Shown here in pieces: positions 24,099-32,977 of a stretch of DNA of 55,629 nt (positions within the stretch are counted from its first letter, which is position 1; each line of letters starts with the position of its first letter). The notes beneath the pieces were generated by a model that worked only from the letters and a program-made list of their open reading frames with translations, was not told the origin of the DNA and did no database searches. A program made the translations under genes and the position numbers. Origin of the DNA: Hamadaea sp. GTDB taxonomy: Bacteria; Actinomycetota; Actinomycetes; Mycobacteriales; Micromonosporaceae. The DNA lies in NCBI RefSeq assembly GCF_013362815.1, contig NZ_JABFVK010000002.1, forward strand, positions 1 to 55,629. The letters run 5' to 3'.

Positions 24099-25268
24099 AA
24101 CCGGCTGGCTGGGGACCACAGGGGCCGGGTCCGCAGGTGCGGGGGCTTGGCTGGGAAGCGCCTGACCGGGGATCTGGTTGGGGCGGGGGACTGACGCCAC
24201 TCCCACCGCTGCACCGGTTGGCCGGACTTCCGTCTGACTGCCGGGAGTCCTCGGGCCTGTGTACTCGCCCGCCTGTACGCCCGTCTGCGGGTGCTCGGCT
24301 GGCTGCTGGCCCACCGGCGGCTGGCTTACTGCCGGCTGATCAGTCGGTTGGCTCTCCCTCTGTCCTGCGCTCGGCTGCGGCGCGCTCACCTCCGATGCGC
24401 TCGCGTGCGAGGTGCTCTCCGACGTCGCGGTCGGTAGCTCGACTCGCTCGCCGGTAGACGCAGCTTGCCCCGTTCCGTCATCGGCAGCTGCCTCGCTGGC
24501 GGTGGTCGCCGCAACACCCATCGCCGAACTACTGATCGTCGAGCCGCCGACCGCCGCGCCGCCGGTTGCGGGCACCGCCGGAGTCTCGGGAGCACTTGTG
24601 GCTGCGGGCGGGATGACGACAGCTTCGTCAGCCGGCTGCGCCGGATCGATGGACAACGCCCCGAGGCCCTCGACGAAGCTCGACGGCGCCTGCCATTCGA
24701 TCCGCGGCGGCTGGGCGTGTGCCGTACCGCCGAAGTCGGCGAGCCAGGCGGCGACGAGCGCGAGGTCCTCCCGCCACTTGCGCTCTTCGACCGGCGGCAG
24801 AATGTCGTCCCACATCGGGAGGAACGATCCCCTCAGTTGCAGCTGGCCCTTCGGCCGCGCCATGAACCACAGATGCAGGTGCGCGGCGCCGTCTCCCCAG
24901 CGGTTCACGTGCACCCTTGCCACGTCGTCGAGTGACCTGATCGCTCGCTCTACGCGTACCGTCATCACGCCCAGTTCGGCGGCGAGCAGGTTGGGCAGAT
25001 CACCGATGTCCAGATGCGATCGCGGCTCGAGGATCAGGATCATCGGCAGTCCGGTGGGGCGGTCCATCGAGCGAACCCGCCAGCGCTCGTTCACCCAGAT
25101 GTACGAGTCGTCGCCGGACTGGCAAGCCTTGCAGTCGGCGATCTCCTCACCCTTGCGGGCGGGCTCGACGTCGACCGGCGCATCCAGCGCCTTGACCTTC
25201 AGATCGCCTTCGAACGGGAACGTGTCCCAGGAGGTGAAGGCAGGGAGGGGGAGGGGTGTTTCAGCCAC
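24036..25268 (-). CDS. HIT-like domain protein with long repetitive disordered tail
   Basis: 410 residues. Residues 1-200 are globular and resemble HIT/GalT-like nucleotide-binding proteins: CKACQSGDD...IWVNERWRVRSM, PMILILEPRSHLDIGDLP, and the histidine motif HVNRWGDGAAHLHLWFMARP, in which the third His of HxHxH is Trp. From about 225 the chain is Ala/Pro/Ser/Thr/Gln-rich and disordered, ending in four PGQAI/V units encoded by 15-bp DNA repeats (24039-24098). The stop at 24036 is an amber codon formed within the next repeat unit. The ATG at 25268 gives the globular domain from residue 1. The domain call is by motif only; the role of the tail is unknown. Confidence 0.65.
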   Translation of the reverse strand: MAETPLPLPAFTSWDTFPFEGDLKVKALDAPVDVEPARKGEEIADCKACQSGDDSYIWVNERWRVRSMDRPTGLPMILILEPRSHLDIGDLPNLLAAELGVMTVRVERAIRSLDDVARVHVNRWGDGAAHLHLWFMARPKGQLQLRGSFLPMWDDILPPVEERKWREDLALVAAWLADFGGTAHAQPPRIEWQAPSSFVEGLGALSIDPAQPADEAVVIPPAATSAPETPAVPATGGAAVGGSTISSSAMGVAATTASEAAADDGTGQAASTGERVELPTATSESTSHASASEVSAPQPSAGQRESQPTDQPAVSQPPVGQQPAEHPQTGVQAGEYTGPRTPGSQTEVRPTGAAVGVASVPRPNQIPGQALPSQAPAPADPAPVVPSQPVPGQAIPGQAIPGQAIPGQAV

Positions 25269-25339
25269 GAGGGAACACTATCGGAGCGGGTCATCGGCTG
25301 TCTCCCCTTCGGGAGTGCCCTCACCCTCCCGACGACCCG

Positions 25340-25353
25340 GTTTCACGTGAAAC
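25340..25353. promoter_or_regulatory. parS site 3
   Basis: GTTTCACGTGAAAC flanked by G and C, 71 bp upstream of the HIT-like gene start. Confidence 0.93.
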
Positions 25354-25362
25354 CAGCCCCGG

Positions 25363-25675
25363 TCGTCCACAATCCACAGAGTTATCCACCGGTACGCACG
25401 CCGCCCTGTGGATAACTCTGTGGAGAACGCGACGCACCCTGCGTCACGCGACCGACAGTCGGCGATGGGCGTACCGCACGGCGTCCCGAGAAATGGCCCG
25501 TCAACACAGGTTTTCCGCGCTCACGATCGGCTTCGGAGGGTAACCGTGAGCGCGATTCACGCGCCGTTTCACGTGAAACAGTGCCTGAGGATAACTCCAT
25601 CAATCTTGTGGATAACTTCACCCAACCCTGGGGATTTCCCAGGTCCAGGGCATCCGAGGCAGTCGTTCATCCACA
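25363..25675. promoter_or_regulatory. Secondary cluster of DnaA-box-like sequences
   Basis: Against the box TTRTCCACA: TCGTCCACA (25363), TTATCCACC (25382), TGTGGATAA (25407, perfect in reverse), TGTGGAGAA (25419), TGAGGATAA (25586), TGTGGATAA (25607, perfect) and TCATCCACA (25667). Two boxes are exact and five have one mismatch, within 313 bp and about 11 kb from oriC. Function as a DnaA-binding locus is inferred. Confidence 0.65.
25566..25579. promoter_or_regulatory. parS site 4
   Basis: GTTTCACGTGAAAC flanked by C and A, seven bases before the DnaA-like box at 25586. Confidence 0.93.
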
Positions 25676-25737
25676 GGTAATCCCTGCTTGTTCCACAGGC
25701 CTGGTGATCGGGTTGGCGAAGGCCTAGGATCAAACAT

Positions 25738-27486
25738 GTGTTCGAGTCGCGCCGCACTTCGGTGGTCTCCGGGCTGGCCACGCTGCCGACCGGGGCTGAG
25801 CTCGCGGCCGCGCTCGAACCCATCGACCCCGAGGAGCTCGGCCGCGGCGAGCATGTCGACATGCTCGCCGCGCTGGCTCGGCAGACCGCTCACGCCCAAG
25901 CCCGGCTGCTACAGGGGATGGCCGCCGTAGCCGCCAGATCTACCGGGGTGGGGTTCGACTCCGATGAGGTCGCCTTCGCTTTGCATCTGACTCGGCGCGG
26001 TGCACAGAACCAAGTCGCTCTCGCTCAGGATCTTCTCACCCGACTGCCGATGGTGTGGGTCGCGCTTGATCGGGGCGAGCTGTGCCTGGCGCGGGCCCGT
26101 GTCTTCTCCGATGTGCTCATCGTGGCCTCCGACGAAGTCGCCCGCGACGTGGCCACCCGCGTCTTGCCGTCCGCCGGCGACATGACGGCGGGCCAACTCC
26201 GCGCACGGTTGCAGAAGGAGTTGCTCACGGCGGATCCCGATGCCGCCCGGGAGCGCTACGAACGCTCGGTGTCGGAGCGTCGAGTATGCCTCTCGCCGAA
26301 CGACGACACCACGGCTTGCCTGTCCGGCATCTTCCTACCCTCAGCTAAAGCTGTCACCGCCTTCGAGCGCGTCGACGCCCTTGCCCGCGGCCTGAAGCGT
26401 GACGGTGACACCCGTACGCTCGACCAGCTGCGCGCCGACGTGTTCTGTGATCTCCTCGCCGGAGTGGATTGCGGTGCGACCGCCATCGCTCGGGCCGGAG
26501 TCGTCGAACTGCTCGTTCCGCTGGAAACCTTGATTCGACAGTCCGACGCTCCGGCGCACCTCGCGGGATACGGGCCCGTGATCGCCGACATCGCGCGTCA
26601 GGTCGCAGCACGGCAGGCCGACCAAGAGGCCACGCAACGCAGAGCCGACGCACGGGCCGTTGCGCGTGGGCAGAAGTTGGGGGAGTCGCTCGCCAGCCGA
26701 TGGCGTTACCGGGTCTACGACAGCGACGGCCAACTCCTGTACGCCGGCACCACCCGCGCTCGCCCGACCGCGCCGGACGATGACCTCTCGCCGACCGCCG
26801 CCGAGCAGCCGCCACTCTTCTCGCCGACGGAATTCATCGCAGAACCGATGAGTCACCAGCCCGACGAAGCCACGGCAGAGGTAGCCGACGATCGCACGTC
26901 TCCGTCCGAGACTTCGGCGGTAGACCAGTCGCCCGCGCCCGACAGCGCATCAGATCCGACGCATGACAGACCACCGAAGCCGGTGCCCGGCGAGCCTTCG
27001 GATCCTGCTCTTGGCGATGCACCGAAACCGGCGCACGACGAACCGCCAGATCCCGCGTTCCGCGACACCGATCGGCGCACACACGGGCGAAGCACTCGCC
27101 GTTCGCCGCGTGTTGCAGCGTGCCGCGGAGAACCTGTGGCGCCCGGCGTACTGCGCCTCCGCCCGCTCGACCCGTGCCCGCCGCCCGCGAACCATGCCGA
27201 GGCCCGCTTCCCCGACGCCGCAACGCGGCGGTGGATAGCCGCCCGCGACGACACCTGCCGGGCGCCCGGATGCACGAATCCAGCCCGGACTTGCGACACG
27301 GACCACACGGTCGACTACGCGCTGGGCGGCCCAACGTCGGAGGAGAACCTGGGCCTGCTGTGTCGGCATCACCATCGGCTGAAGCACGAGGGCGGCTACC
27401 GATTGCACCAGCCCCAGCCGGGCCATTTCGTCTGGGAGAGCCCCGACGGCCACTTCTACCGAAGAGATCCCGATCCGCCGCTGTGA
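25738..27486 (+). CDS. DUF222 domain HNH endonuclease (13E12-type)
   Basis: 582 residues. An N-terminal DUF222 domain (about 40-300; EHVDMLAALARQTAHAQARLLQGM, VAFALHLTRRGAQNQVALA, LARARVFSDVL) is followed by a Pro/Asp-rich linker (about 335-455) and a C-terminal HNH nuclease (about 500-565; TCRAPGCTNPARTCDTDHTVDYALGG, NLGLLCRHHHRLKH) with the Cys pairs and DH...HH metal site intact. This actinobacterial family includes the REP13E12 proteins of M. tuberculosis and often occurs in several copies per genome, suggesting mobility. No terminal repeats or target duplication are evident here. GTG at 25738 is preceded by TAGGAT seven bases upstream, a leaderless pattern. The gene is flanked by parS sites on both sides. 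Its DNA target is unknown. Confidence 0.9.
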   Translation: MFESRRTSVVSGLATLPTGAELAAALEPIDPEELGRGEHVDMLAALARQTAHAQARLLQGMAAVAARSTGVGFDSDEVAFALHLTRRGAQNQVALAQDLLTRLPMVWVALDRGELCLARARVFSDVLIVASDEVARDVATRVLPSAGDMTAGQLRARLQKELLTADPDAARERYERSVSERRVCLSPNDDTTACLSGIFLPSAKAVTAFERVDALARGLKRDGDTRTLDQLRADVFCDLLAGVDCGATAIARAGVVELLVPLETLIRQSDAPAHLAGYGPVIADIARQVAARQADQEATQRRADARAVARGQKLGESLASRWRYRVYDSDGQLLYAGTTRARPTAPDDDLSPTAAEQPPLFSPTEFIAEPMSHQPDEATAEVADDRTSPSETSAVDQSPAPDSASDPTHDRPPKPVPGEPSDPALGDAPKPAHDEPPDPAFRDTDRRTHGRSTRRSPRVAACRGEPVAPGVLRLRPLDPCPPPANHAEARFPDAATRRWIAARDDTCRAPGCTNPARTCDTDHTVDYALGGPTSEENLGLLCRHHHRLKHEGGYRLHQPQPGHFVWESPDGHFYRRDPDPPL

Positions 27487-27505
27487 AACGACGGCCACCG
27501 GTCAT

Positions 27506-27519
27506 GTTTCACGTGAAAC
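27506..27519. promoter_or_regulatory. parS site 5
   Basis: Full 16-bp consensus TGTTTCACGTGAAACA at 27505-27520, 18 bp after the HNH gene stop. Confidence 0.95.
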
Positions 27520-28831
27520 ACGGAGATCCACTTGCCTCAGCGCTGCCTCGTGGCTGCGCACCACCAGAGTCAGTACTCGAAGGTGCAGAGGCCTGAAGGT
27601 CAGGTCGGTCGCACGGAATCCCGAACAAGGCTGCCGCGAGTAGCACGGCTGCGGATGAAGAGTGACGCGGTTAGAACAGGACCCGCGGACCGACCCGGCC
27701 CGCCAGCGGAGTGACGGGCACCGTGCATCGCGGTGCCCAGCCGCACGGAATAGCGTCACCTTGTCGACCGCCGCGACTCACTCACAGCGGGCGCGGGAAC
27801 GCACGGGAATCTTGCGGCCTCACAGGCGAGTCTCTCCCCGTTCGACCCCTCGCACGACGGTTCGGTTCGTCGGCGGGAGCGATCAGCCGTGGTTGTCGAC
27901 GTCGCCGGCATGGAACTCGGGGGAGCGGCCGCCGTAGTCCTGGCGGTGAGCGGCCATGGCATTAGCGGCAACTCGCCCGGCGTACGCCGGCGACCACGAT
28001 TCGACCACCGAGCTGGCTGGAGGGACAGCCCTCAACGGAACCGCAAAGGGCTGGATCTCCACAGTGCAAGTCAGTCCGCAGGGAGCACGGCACTGCCGAG
28101 GACGGGGATTCGGCACGGGAGAACTGAGCCGCACCGTAGAACAGCAGAGCGCCGCGCAGTGCCAACTACTTGCGGCCGCGGCCAACTCCGACCGTGGCTA
28201 GGTCGACGTTCGCCCGTCCTCGGTGGCAGTTACTGCGATCCGCCCAACATCCGATCGGCGCCTCGAACTGGTGCGCCCATCGAAGTGCGGCCCCGCCGCG
28301 CCGAAGCTCTAGTGCGGAGTACGCGAGGCGCGATCCGCCTGGCCCCTGTTGGCTCGCGCGCCATCCGAACGGCACCGACCGAACAGCACCAACCGAATGG
28401 CACCGAAGCGCGGCATCGAACGAACCGCCGCGCGGCGGGATGCTGCAGATGTTCGGGTGCTCAAAGTATCCGCCGCCGACCGCCACCGATCTCGACGGCC
28501 TGCCGAGCCTGGCCTCGCAGCTACGAACTACCTCGCGCCCATGACGAGCGCGCTGCCGCCTAGAGGCCTACCGCGAGCCGCACTGAAGCAGCGGGGGCGG
28601 ACCCAGAGGATGGCGACGGCGACGTGCCACCACGGCTACGGCGGGGGAGCACCCCCACGCCGACCCACAACGCGCTTCAGGGCAGATTCCAACAGGGGCC
28701 AGCCCGGCGATCTGAAGCGACCGGTACTGGTCGGCACCACGATGGGCAACCCGATGGAGGAGCGGCAGCGCCAGTCGGCCCGACAGCAGAGCGATGGGGC
28801 GACACCTCACCGACCCCGAAGCCAAACAGCC

Positions 28832-28906
28832 GAGCGAACCGAGCCCGAGCGGACCGAGCCCGAGCGGACCGAGCTCAAGCGGACCGAGCCCAGAAACACC
28901 AAGCCG
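28832..28906 (+). repeat. 15-bp tandem repeat array
   Basis: Five consecutive 15-bp units of the type gagcggaccgagccc start at 28832, 28847, 28862, 28877 and 28892, the last degenerate. No gene is supported across it. Confidence 0.8.
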
Positions 28907-29026
28907 AAGCCCAAGCAGCCATGCTCGAAAGGTCGAACCGAGAATGCGGAATCCGGCATGCGAGGTCGAGCCCGAGTGAGGGAGCCCAGCCCCAAGCCGA
29001 AACAACCGACGCCCCTCGAAGGCGCT

Positions 29027-29040
29027 GTTTCACGTGAAAC
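29027..29040. promoter_or_regulatory. parS site 6
   Basis: Full consensus TGTTTCACGTGAAACA at 29026-29041, just downstream of parB and 19 bp from its terminator hairpin. Confidence 0.95.
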
Positions 29041-29059
29041 AAGAAGATCCACAACGAGA

Positions 29060-29089
29060 ACGGCCCGATCGCGGGAGCGACCGGGCCGT
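29060..29089 (-). terminator. Hairpin terminator of parA-parB
   Basis: ACGGCCCG (29060-29067) pairs with CGGGCCGT (29082-29089); the inner TCGC/GCGA can extend the stem around one unpaired base per side. It lies 18 bp after the parB stop on the leftward transcript. Confidence 0.7.
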
Positions 29090-29106
29090 CAAACCGAGCA
29101 GGGTGG

Positions 29107-30111
29107 CTACTCCTGGCGATCCACGCCGATGATGCCAACGATGCGCTCCAGGTCGTCCACCGTCGCGAACTCGATGGTGATCTTCCCCTTGGACCGGCCG
29201 ATGTCCACCTTCACCCGGGTGTCGAACCGGTTGGAGAGGCGGTCGGCCAGATCACTCAGGGCCGGGGCATGCGGCTTGGCTCGCCGGCTCGGGGCGGCCT
29301 TCTCGGCGGGCGTACCGTCGGAGATCGCGAGCGTCACCAGTTCCTCGACCGCACGAACGGAAAGCCCCTCCGCGACGATTCGGGTTGCGAGCTCTTCCTG
29401 TTTCGCGGAATCGTCGAGACCCAGCAGCGCGCGGGCGTGCCCGGCACTCAGTACTCCCGCCGCAACTCGCCGCTGAACCTGCGCGGGCAGGTTCAGCAGA
29501 CGGATCGTGTTCGAGATCTGCGGGCGGCTCCGTCCGATCCGGCGGGCGAGTTCCTCGTGCGTCGCCCCGAACTCCTCCAGCAACTGCTGGTACGCCGCAG
29601 CCTCTTCGAGCGGATTCAGCTGCGCCCGATGGATGTTCTCCAGGAGGGCATCCCGGAGCATGTCGTCGTCTCGGGTGTCGCGGATGATCGCCGGGATGAG
29701 GTCCTTGCCGACGGCCTGGGCGGCCCGCCAACGGCGCTCGCCCATGACGAGTTCGTACTTGTCCGCACCGAGGTCGCGTACGACGATCGGCTGCAGGAAG
29801 CCGACCTCCTGGATGGAGATCTTCAGCTCCTCCAGCGCCTCCTCGTCGAAGACCGTCCGGGGCTGCTTCGGGTTGGGGACGATCGAATCCACCGAGATCT
29901 CGGCGAACCGAGCGCCCGGGACAGGAGCCAGCTCACGAGAATCGGGCGCCGCCACTGGGGGAGCGGGTGGTGCGGCGTCGGCAGCCGGCGTGCTCTGCCG
30001 GGGCGCGGCGGCAGCCGGCTCCTCGGCGACAGGGGCCGGCGCCGGCCCGGTCGGGATCAGCGCGCCGAGGCCACGCCCCAGCCCGCCCTTCGGCCGTGCA
30101 GCGGCACTCAT
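29107..30111 (-). CDS. parB: Chromosome partitioning protein ParB
   Basis: 334 residues. This CTP-dependent clamp loads at parS and spreads on DNA. Visible parts: N-terminal ParA-activating stretch [13 protein letters not shown] (8-20), disordered Pro/Ala linker, CTP-binding fold with IVPNPKQPR and GERRWRAA (about 131-138), [17 protein letters not shown] (about 165), helix-turn-helix [20 protein letters not shown] (about 190-209) that reads parS, and a C-terminal dimerisation segment ending [12 protein letters not shown] overlaps the parA stop by four bases (ATGA), so ParA and ParB are made together. Seven parS sites in this window are its targets. Confidence 0.98.
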   Translation of the reverse strand: MSAAARPKGGLGRGLGALIPTGPAPAPVAEEPAAAAPRQSTPAADAAPPAPPVAAPDSRELAPVPGARFAEISVDSIVPNPKQPRTVFDEEALEELKISIQEVGFLQPIVVRDLGADKYELVMGERRWRAAQAVGKDLIPAIIRDTRDDDMLRDALLENIHRAQLNPLEEAAAYQQLLEEFGATHEELARRIGRSRPQISNTIRLLNLPAQVQRRVAAGVLSAGHARALLGLDDSAKQEELATRIVAEGLSVRAVEELVTLAISDGTPAEKAAPSRRAKPHAPALSDLADRLSNRFDTRVKVDIGRSKGKITIEFATVDDLERIVGIIGVDRQE

Positions 30112-31286
30112 GCGGTGACTCCGATCTTCGCGCCGCGTTCGGCGATCTCCTGGGCTGCCTCGAAGTAGCTCGTCGCCCCTCGGGAGCCCGGGTCGTACGT
30201 CATGACGGACTGGCCGTAGCTGGGCGCCTCGGACACCCGTACGTTCCGGGGGATCACCGAGGTGAGCACCTTGTCCCCGAAGTGGTTGCGCACGTCCTGC
30301 TCCACCGCGTCGGCCAGCCGAGTGCGGCGGTCGTACATGGTCAGCAGGATCGTCGACACGTCCAGCGTCGGGTTCAGGTGAGCCTTCACGAGGTTGATGT
30401 TGTTGAGGAGCTGGTTCAGACCCTCGAGCGCGTAGTACTCACACTGGATCGGGATCAGCACCTCCTGCGCCGCCACGAGCGCGTTGACCGTCAGCAGGCC
30501 GAGCGAGGGCGGGCAGTCGATGAAGACGTAGTCGAATTCGTTCGGGTACGCCTGGATGGCCCGCCCGAGGCGAGACTCCCGCGCCACCACCGAGACGAGT
30601 TCGATCTCCGCACCGGCCAGGTCGATCGTCGCCGGTACGCAGTGCAGGTTCGGGATGCCCTCGACCGGCTGCGCCACGTCGGCCAGCGGCACGTTCTCGA
30701 TCAAGCAGTCGTAGACGTCCGGGATCCCGGCGTGGTGCGGCACATTCAGACCGGTGGAGGCGTTGCCCTGTGGGTCGAGGTCGACGACCAGTACGCGGTT
30801 GCCGTGGAGGGCGAGCGCAACCGCCAGGTTCACGGTCGTCGTAGTCTTGCCGACGCCCCCCTTCTGGTTCGCCACGCACATCACGCGGGGCCGAGCCGGA
30901 CGAGGCATGGTGATCTCACCGCTCGGGTTCAGAATCTGCACGGCTCGCATAGCCTCCATCGCCAGCGGCGGGTCGTCCTCCCGCGGCTCGGCGGCCGCGA
31001 CTTCCTCTGCACCGTAAGTGTTCGCCACGGGGACCTCGGTTTCGACATGCGCAGCGTTGGATGCGGTCGCGCCGGGGACCGCGCTGACAGGACGGGGGGA
31101 CGGGCTCGGCCGGGTGCCGGGCGGATTCGGGGGAGCGGGGGCGTAACCGGTGACGGTTCGCGGCGGTTCAGCCTCCGCACTCACGGCCGCCGGCGGCACT
31201 GGCTCGGCGTACTCGGGTGCTAGAAAGGTCGGTGTCCGCGGCTGCGGCACCGATGTTTCACGTGAAACATCGTTCTGCACGGTCAC
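30108..31286 (-). CDS. parA: Chromosome partitioning ATPase ParA
   Basis: 392 residues. Residues 1-125 are a Pro/Ala-rich disordered extension; the ATPase has the deviant Walker [23 protein letters not shown] (about 136), [27 protein letters not shown] and [16 protein letters not shown]. It forms nucleoid-bound dimers that pull ParB-parS complexes. GTG at 31286 is chosen because an AGGGGCAGGG stretch precedes it; a GTG at 31280 is close, and the frame stays open to 31607 without other support. The parS site at 31255-31268 lies within the first codons and is read as VSRET, so ParB binding could affect parA expression. Confidence 0.95.
   Translation of the reverse strand: MTVQNDVSRETSVPQPRTPTFLAPEYAEPVPPAAVSAEAEPPRTVTGYAPAPPNPPGTRPSPSPRPVSAVPGATASNAAHVETEVPVANTYGAEEVAAAEPREDDPPLAMEAMRAVQILNPSGEITMPRPARPRVMCVANQKGGVGKTTTTVNLAVALALHGNRVLVVDLDPQGNASTGLNVPHHAGIPDVYDCLIENVPLADVAQPVEGIPNLHCVPATIDLAGAEIELVSVVARESRLGRAIQAYPNEFDYVFIDCPPSLGLLTVNALVAAQEVLIPIQCEYYALEGLNQLLNNINLVKAHLNPTLDVSTILLTMYDRRTRLADAVEQDVRNHFGDKVLTSVIPRNVRVSEAPSYGQSVMTYDPGSRGATSYFEAAQEIAERGAKIGVTA
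31255..31268. promoter_or_regulatory. parS site 7, inside the parA coding start
   Basis: GTTTCACGTGAAAC within an 18-bp perfect palindrome ATGTTTCACGTGAAACAT (31253-31270). It begins 16 bp downstream of the parA start codon, so it is both coding and a ParB site. Confidence 0.95.
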
Positions 31287-31643
31287 ATCCCTGCCCCTGG
31301 TGGATGACGGCTCGACCGCGTCGTTGACCCGCGCCACATGGGGGTCCACACAAACGACGCGCGGCCAGCCTACGGCGCTCGCGCTTGTGATTCCAGTTGA
31401 GTCCACCGGTCGGGCATCGGCAACGGGACGAACCGGCGGGGTGAACACCGCCAATCCCTTTACCAGCAGCAGGCGACCGGCAACCCGGGGTGCGGCGCCT
31501 GTGGGCCATCCCACACCCTGAGACCGAGGCGGGCGCGCGAGGGCCGGACGTGAAAGACGTTCGACGTCGGCCAGACTCGTCGGGCGCCGACCCCCGCGTA
31601 CCCCCACTTTCGACCCCCATCGCGCTTCACGCCCGGGGTCAGA
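31287..31643. other. parA-rsmG intergenic region
   Basis: 357 bp that must hold the parA promoter. I see no recognisable gene, parS site or strong hairpin. A 13-bp imperfect palindrome GACGTTCGACGTC lies near 31555-31567. Confidence 0.5.
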
Positions 31644-32366
31644 TCACCGCCGCGACCGCGTCCCCGAGCGAGCCGCCTTCCGAGACGGCTTCGACTTCGT
31701 CCGCCCGACGCACTCCACCTCGACCACGGTGGTCGGGGGCTCGAGAAGCCCTTCGCCGCAGCGAAGGACCACGGCGGGGCCACCGCCGAGACGAGTGACC
31801 GCCGCCTGATGCTCGGCGATCTCCTCTGCCGCGGAGGAGCCCTTAAGCGCCAGCATCCGGCCACCGATCCGGGCCAGCGGCAAGCACCACGCGGCCAGGC
31901 GATCGAGCGGTGCGACCGCACGGGCCGTCACCACATCCGCCTCCGCGCCGGCCGCCTCTTCAGCCCGTCCTCGATGGACGGTCACGTTGCCGAGGTCGAG
32001 AGCCTCCACCACCTCGGTGAGGAAAGCGGTGCGTCGCGCCAGCGGCTCGATAAGGGTGACCGAAATGTCGGACCGAGCCACTGCGAGCACGATACCCGGC
32101 AGACCGGCTCCGGAGCCGACATCAACCACCGTTTCCCCGGAGGAAATCAACTCGGCCACCACCGCACAGTTGAGCAGGTGCCGATCCCAGATCCGAGGTG
32201 CTTCGCGCGGACCGATCAGTCCGCGTACCACACCCTCGGTGGCAAGGAGATGCGCGTAGCGGGCGGCGAGGTCGAGCCGGGACCCGAACAAGCGCGTGGC
32301 CGCGCTTTCCAGGGAAGCAGGAACCCCGCCGGCCGGAGCGTCCGGCGCGGCGGGGTCATGGGTCAT
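31644..32366 (-). CDS. rsmG: 16S rRNA (guanine-N7)-methyltransferase RsmG
   Basis: 240 residues. It methylates 16S rRNA G527 (E. coli numbering) using S-adenosylmethionine. Motifs: [17 protein letters not shown] (about 55-71), SAM loop [21 protein letters not shown] (about 77), [15 protein letters not shown] and [14 protein letters not shown]. Basic C-terminal tail [16 protein letters not shown]. The ATG at 32366 is chosen; GATAAT seven bases upstream would allow a leaderless start. Other candidates are ATG 32375 or GTG 32390, which overlaps the jag stop. Downstream of jag in the usual order. Confidence 0.95.
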   Translation of the reverse strand: MTHDPAAPDAPAGGVPASLESAATRLFGSRLDLAARYAHLLATEGVVRGLIGPREAPRIWDRHLLNCAVVAELISSGETVVDVGSGAGLPGIVLAVARSDISVTLIEPLARRTAFLTEVVEALDLGNVTVHRGRAEEAAGAEADVVTARAVAPLDRLAAWCLPLARIGGRMLALKGSSAAEEIAEHQAAVTRLGGGPAVVLRCGEGLLEPPTTVVEVECVGRTKSKPSRKAARSGTRSRR

Positions 32367-32386
32367 GTGATCCATTATCGCGGTCG

Positions 32387-32935
32387 TCACACCGGGTGGA
32401 CGACGATCCGGCGGTTCGGCTCGACGCCCTCGGACTCGCTCTCGACGCCCTCCGCCGCGTTGACTACGTCGTGGACGCACTTGCGCTCGAACGCCGACAT
32501 GGGGTCCAGACGCACCGGCTCGCCGTGCTCGCGGACCTTCTCGATCGCGTTCTTGGCGACCGCGACGAGCTCCTTCTTGCGGTTCGCCCGGTAGCCGCCG
32601 ACGTCGAGCAGCAGCCGACTCGGCGAGCCGGTCTCGCGGTAGATCGCGAGCCGAGTCAGCTCCTGCAGGGCCTCGAGGGTCGCGCCACGCGGCCCGACGA
32701 GCGCGCCCAGGCGCTCACCGACCACCTCGACCATCGGGCGTCCGCCCGAGACCAGCTCGTCGATGTCGCCGTCGAAGTCGAGGATGTCCAGCAGACCCTC
32801 GACATAGTCAGCCGCGATCTCGCTCTGGCGGAAGAGCTCCTCGTCGCCGGCCGGTTCCGAACTCTGCTCCGCCTCGGTCGCCGCCACGTCCGCCTGATCT
32901 TCGGCGGCCAACGCCTCGGTCTTCGTCTCGGTCAC
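32387..32935 (-). CDS. jag: RNA-binding protein Jag/KhpB (KH and R3H domains)
   Basis: 182 residues. Acidic N-terminus (1-40), KH domain (about 40-105; [12 protein letters not shown]-like start, [25 protein letters not shown]) and C-terminal R3H domain (about 108-175; [48 protein letters not shown]). It binds RNA and in many bacteria links to cell envelope control together with YidC, the gene 42 bp upstream. ATG at 32935. Confidence 0.96.
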   Translation of the reverse strand: MTETKTEALAAEDQADVAATEAEQSSEPAGDEELFRQSEIAADYVEGLLDILDFDGDIDELVSGGRPMVEVVGERLGALVGPRGATLEALQELTRLAIYRETGSPSRLLLDVGGYRANRKKELVAVAKNAIEKVREHGEPVRLDPMSAFERKCVHDVVNAAEGVESESEGVEPNRRIVVHPV

Positions 32936-32977
32936 GCTGCTGTCTCCGTTGGTTGTTGCGATGGCTTAGGGGGCGGG

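Larger units (their letters stand above)
25269..25737. other. Intergenic region with parS sites 3 and 4 and a DnaA-box cluster
   Basis: 469 bp without a credible gene. It holds parS at 25340-25353 and 25566-25579 and at least six DnaA-box-like 9-mers (25363-25675), plus the leaderless promoter element of the HNH gene (TAGGAT, 25725-25730). Confidence 0.8.
27487..29106. other. 1.6-kb region without a credible gene, with two parS sites
   Basis: No open frame here shows codon bias, a ribosome binding site and a recognisable protein together. It contains parS at 27506-27519 and 29027-29040, a hairpin GGGCACCG/CGGTGCCC at 27716-27738, imperfect 14-bp repeats (about 28363-28412), a 15-bp repeat array at 28832-28906 and the parB terminator hairpin. 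Decayed accessory DNA or a structural segregation region are both possible. Confidence 0.65.

Noticed and set aside
27889-28563. 224-codon rightward frame in the 27.5-29.1 kb gap
   Set aside because: No ribosome binding site, no third-position GC bias, no recognisable segment.
28349-29476. 375-codon rightward frame through the gap and into parB
   Set aside because: Its second half is antisense to parB, it crosses the parB terminator and a parS site, and its sequence is repeat-driven Arg/Pro/Thr/Glu.
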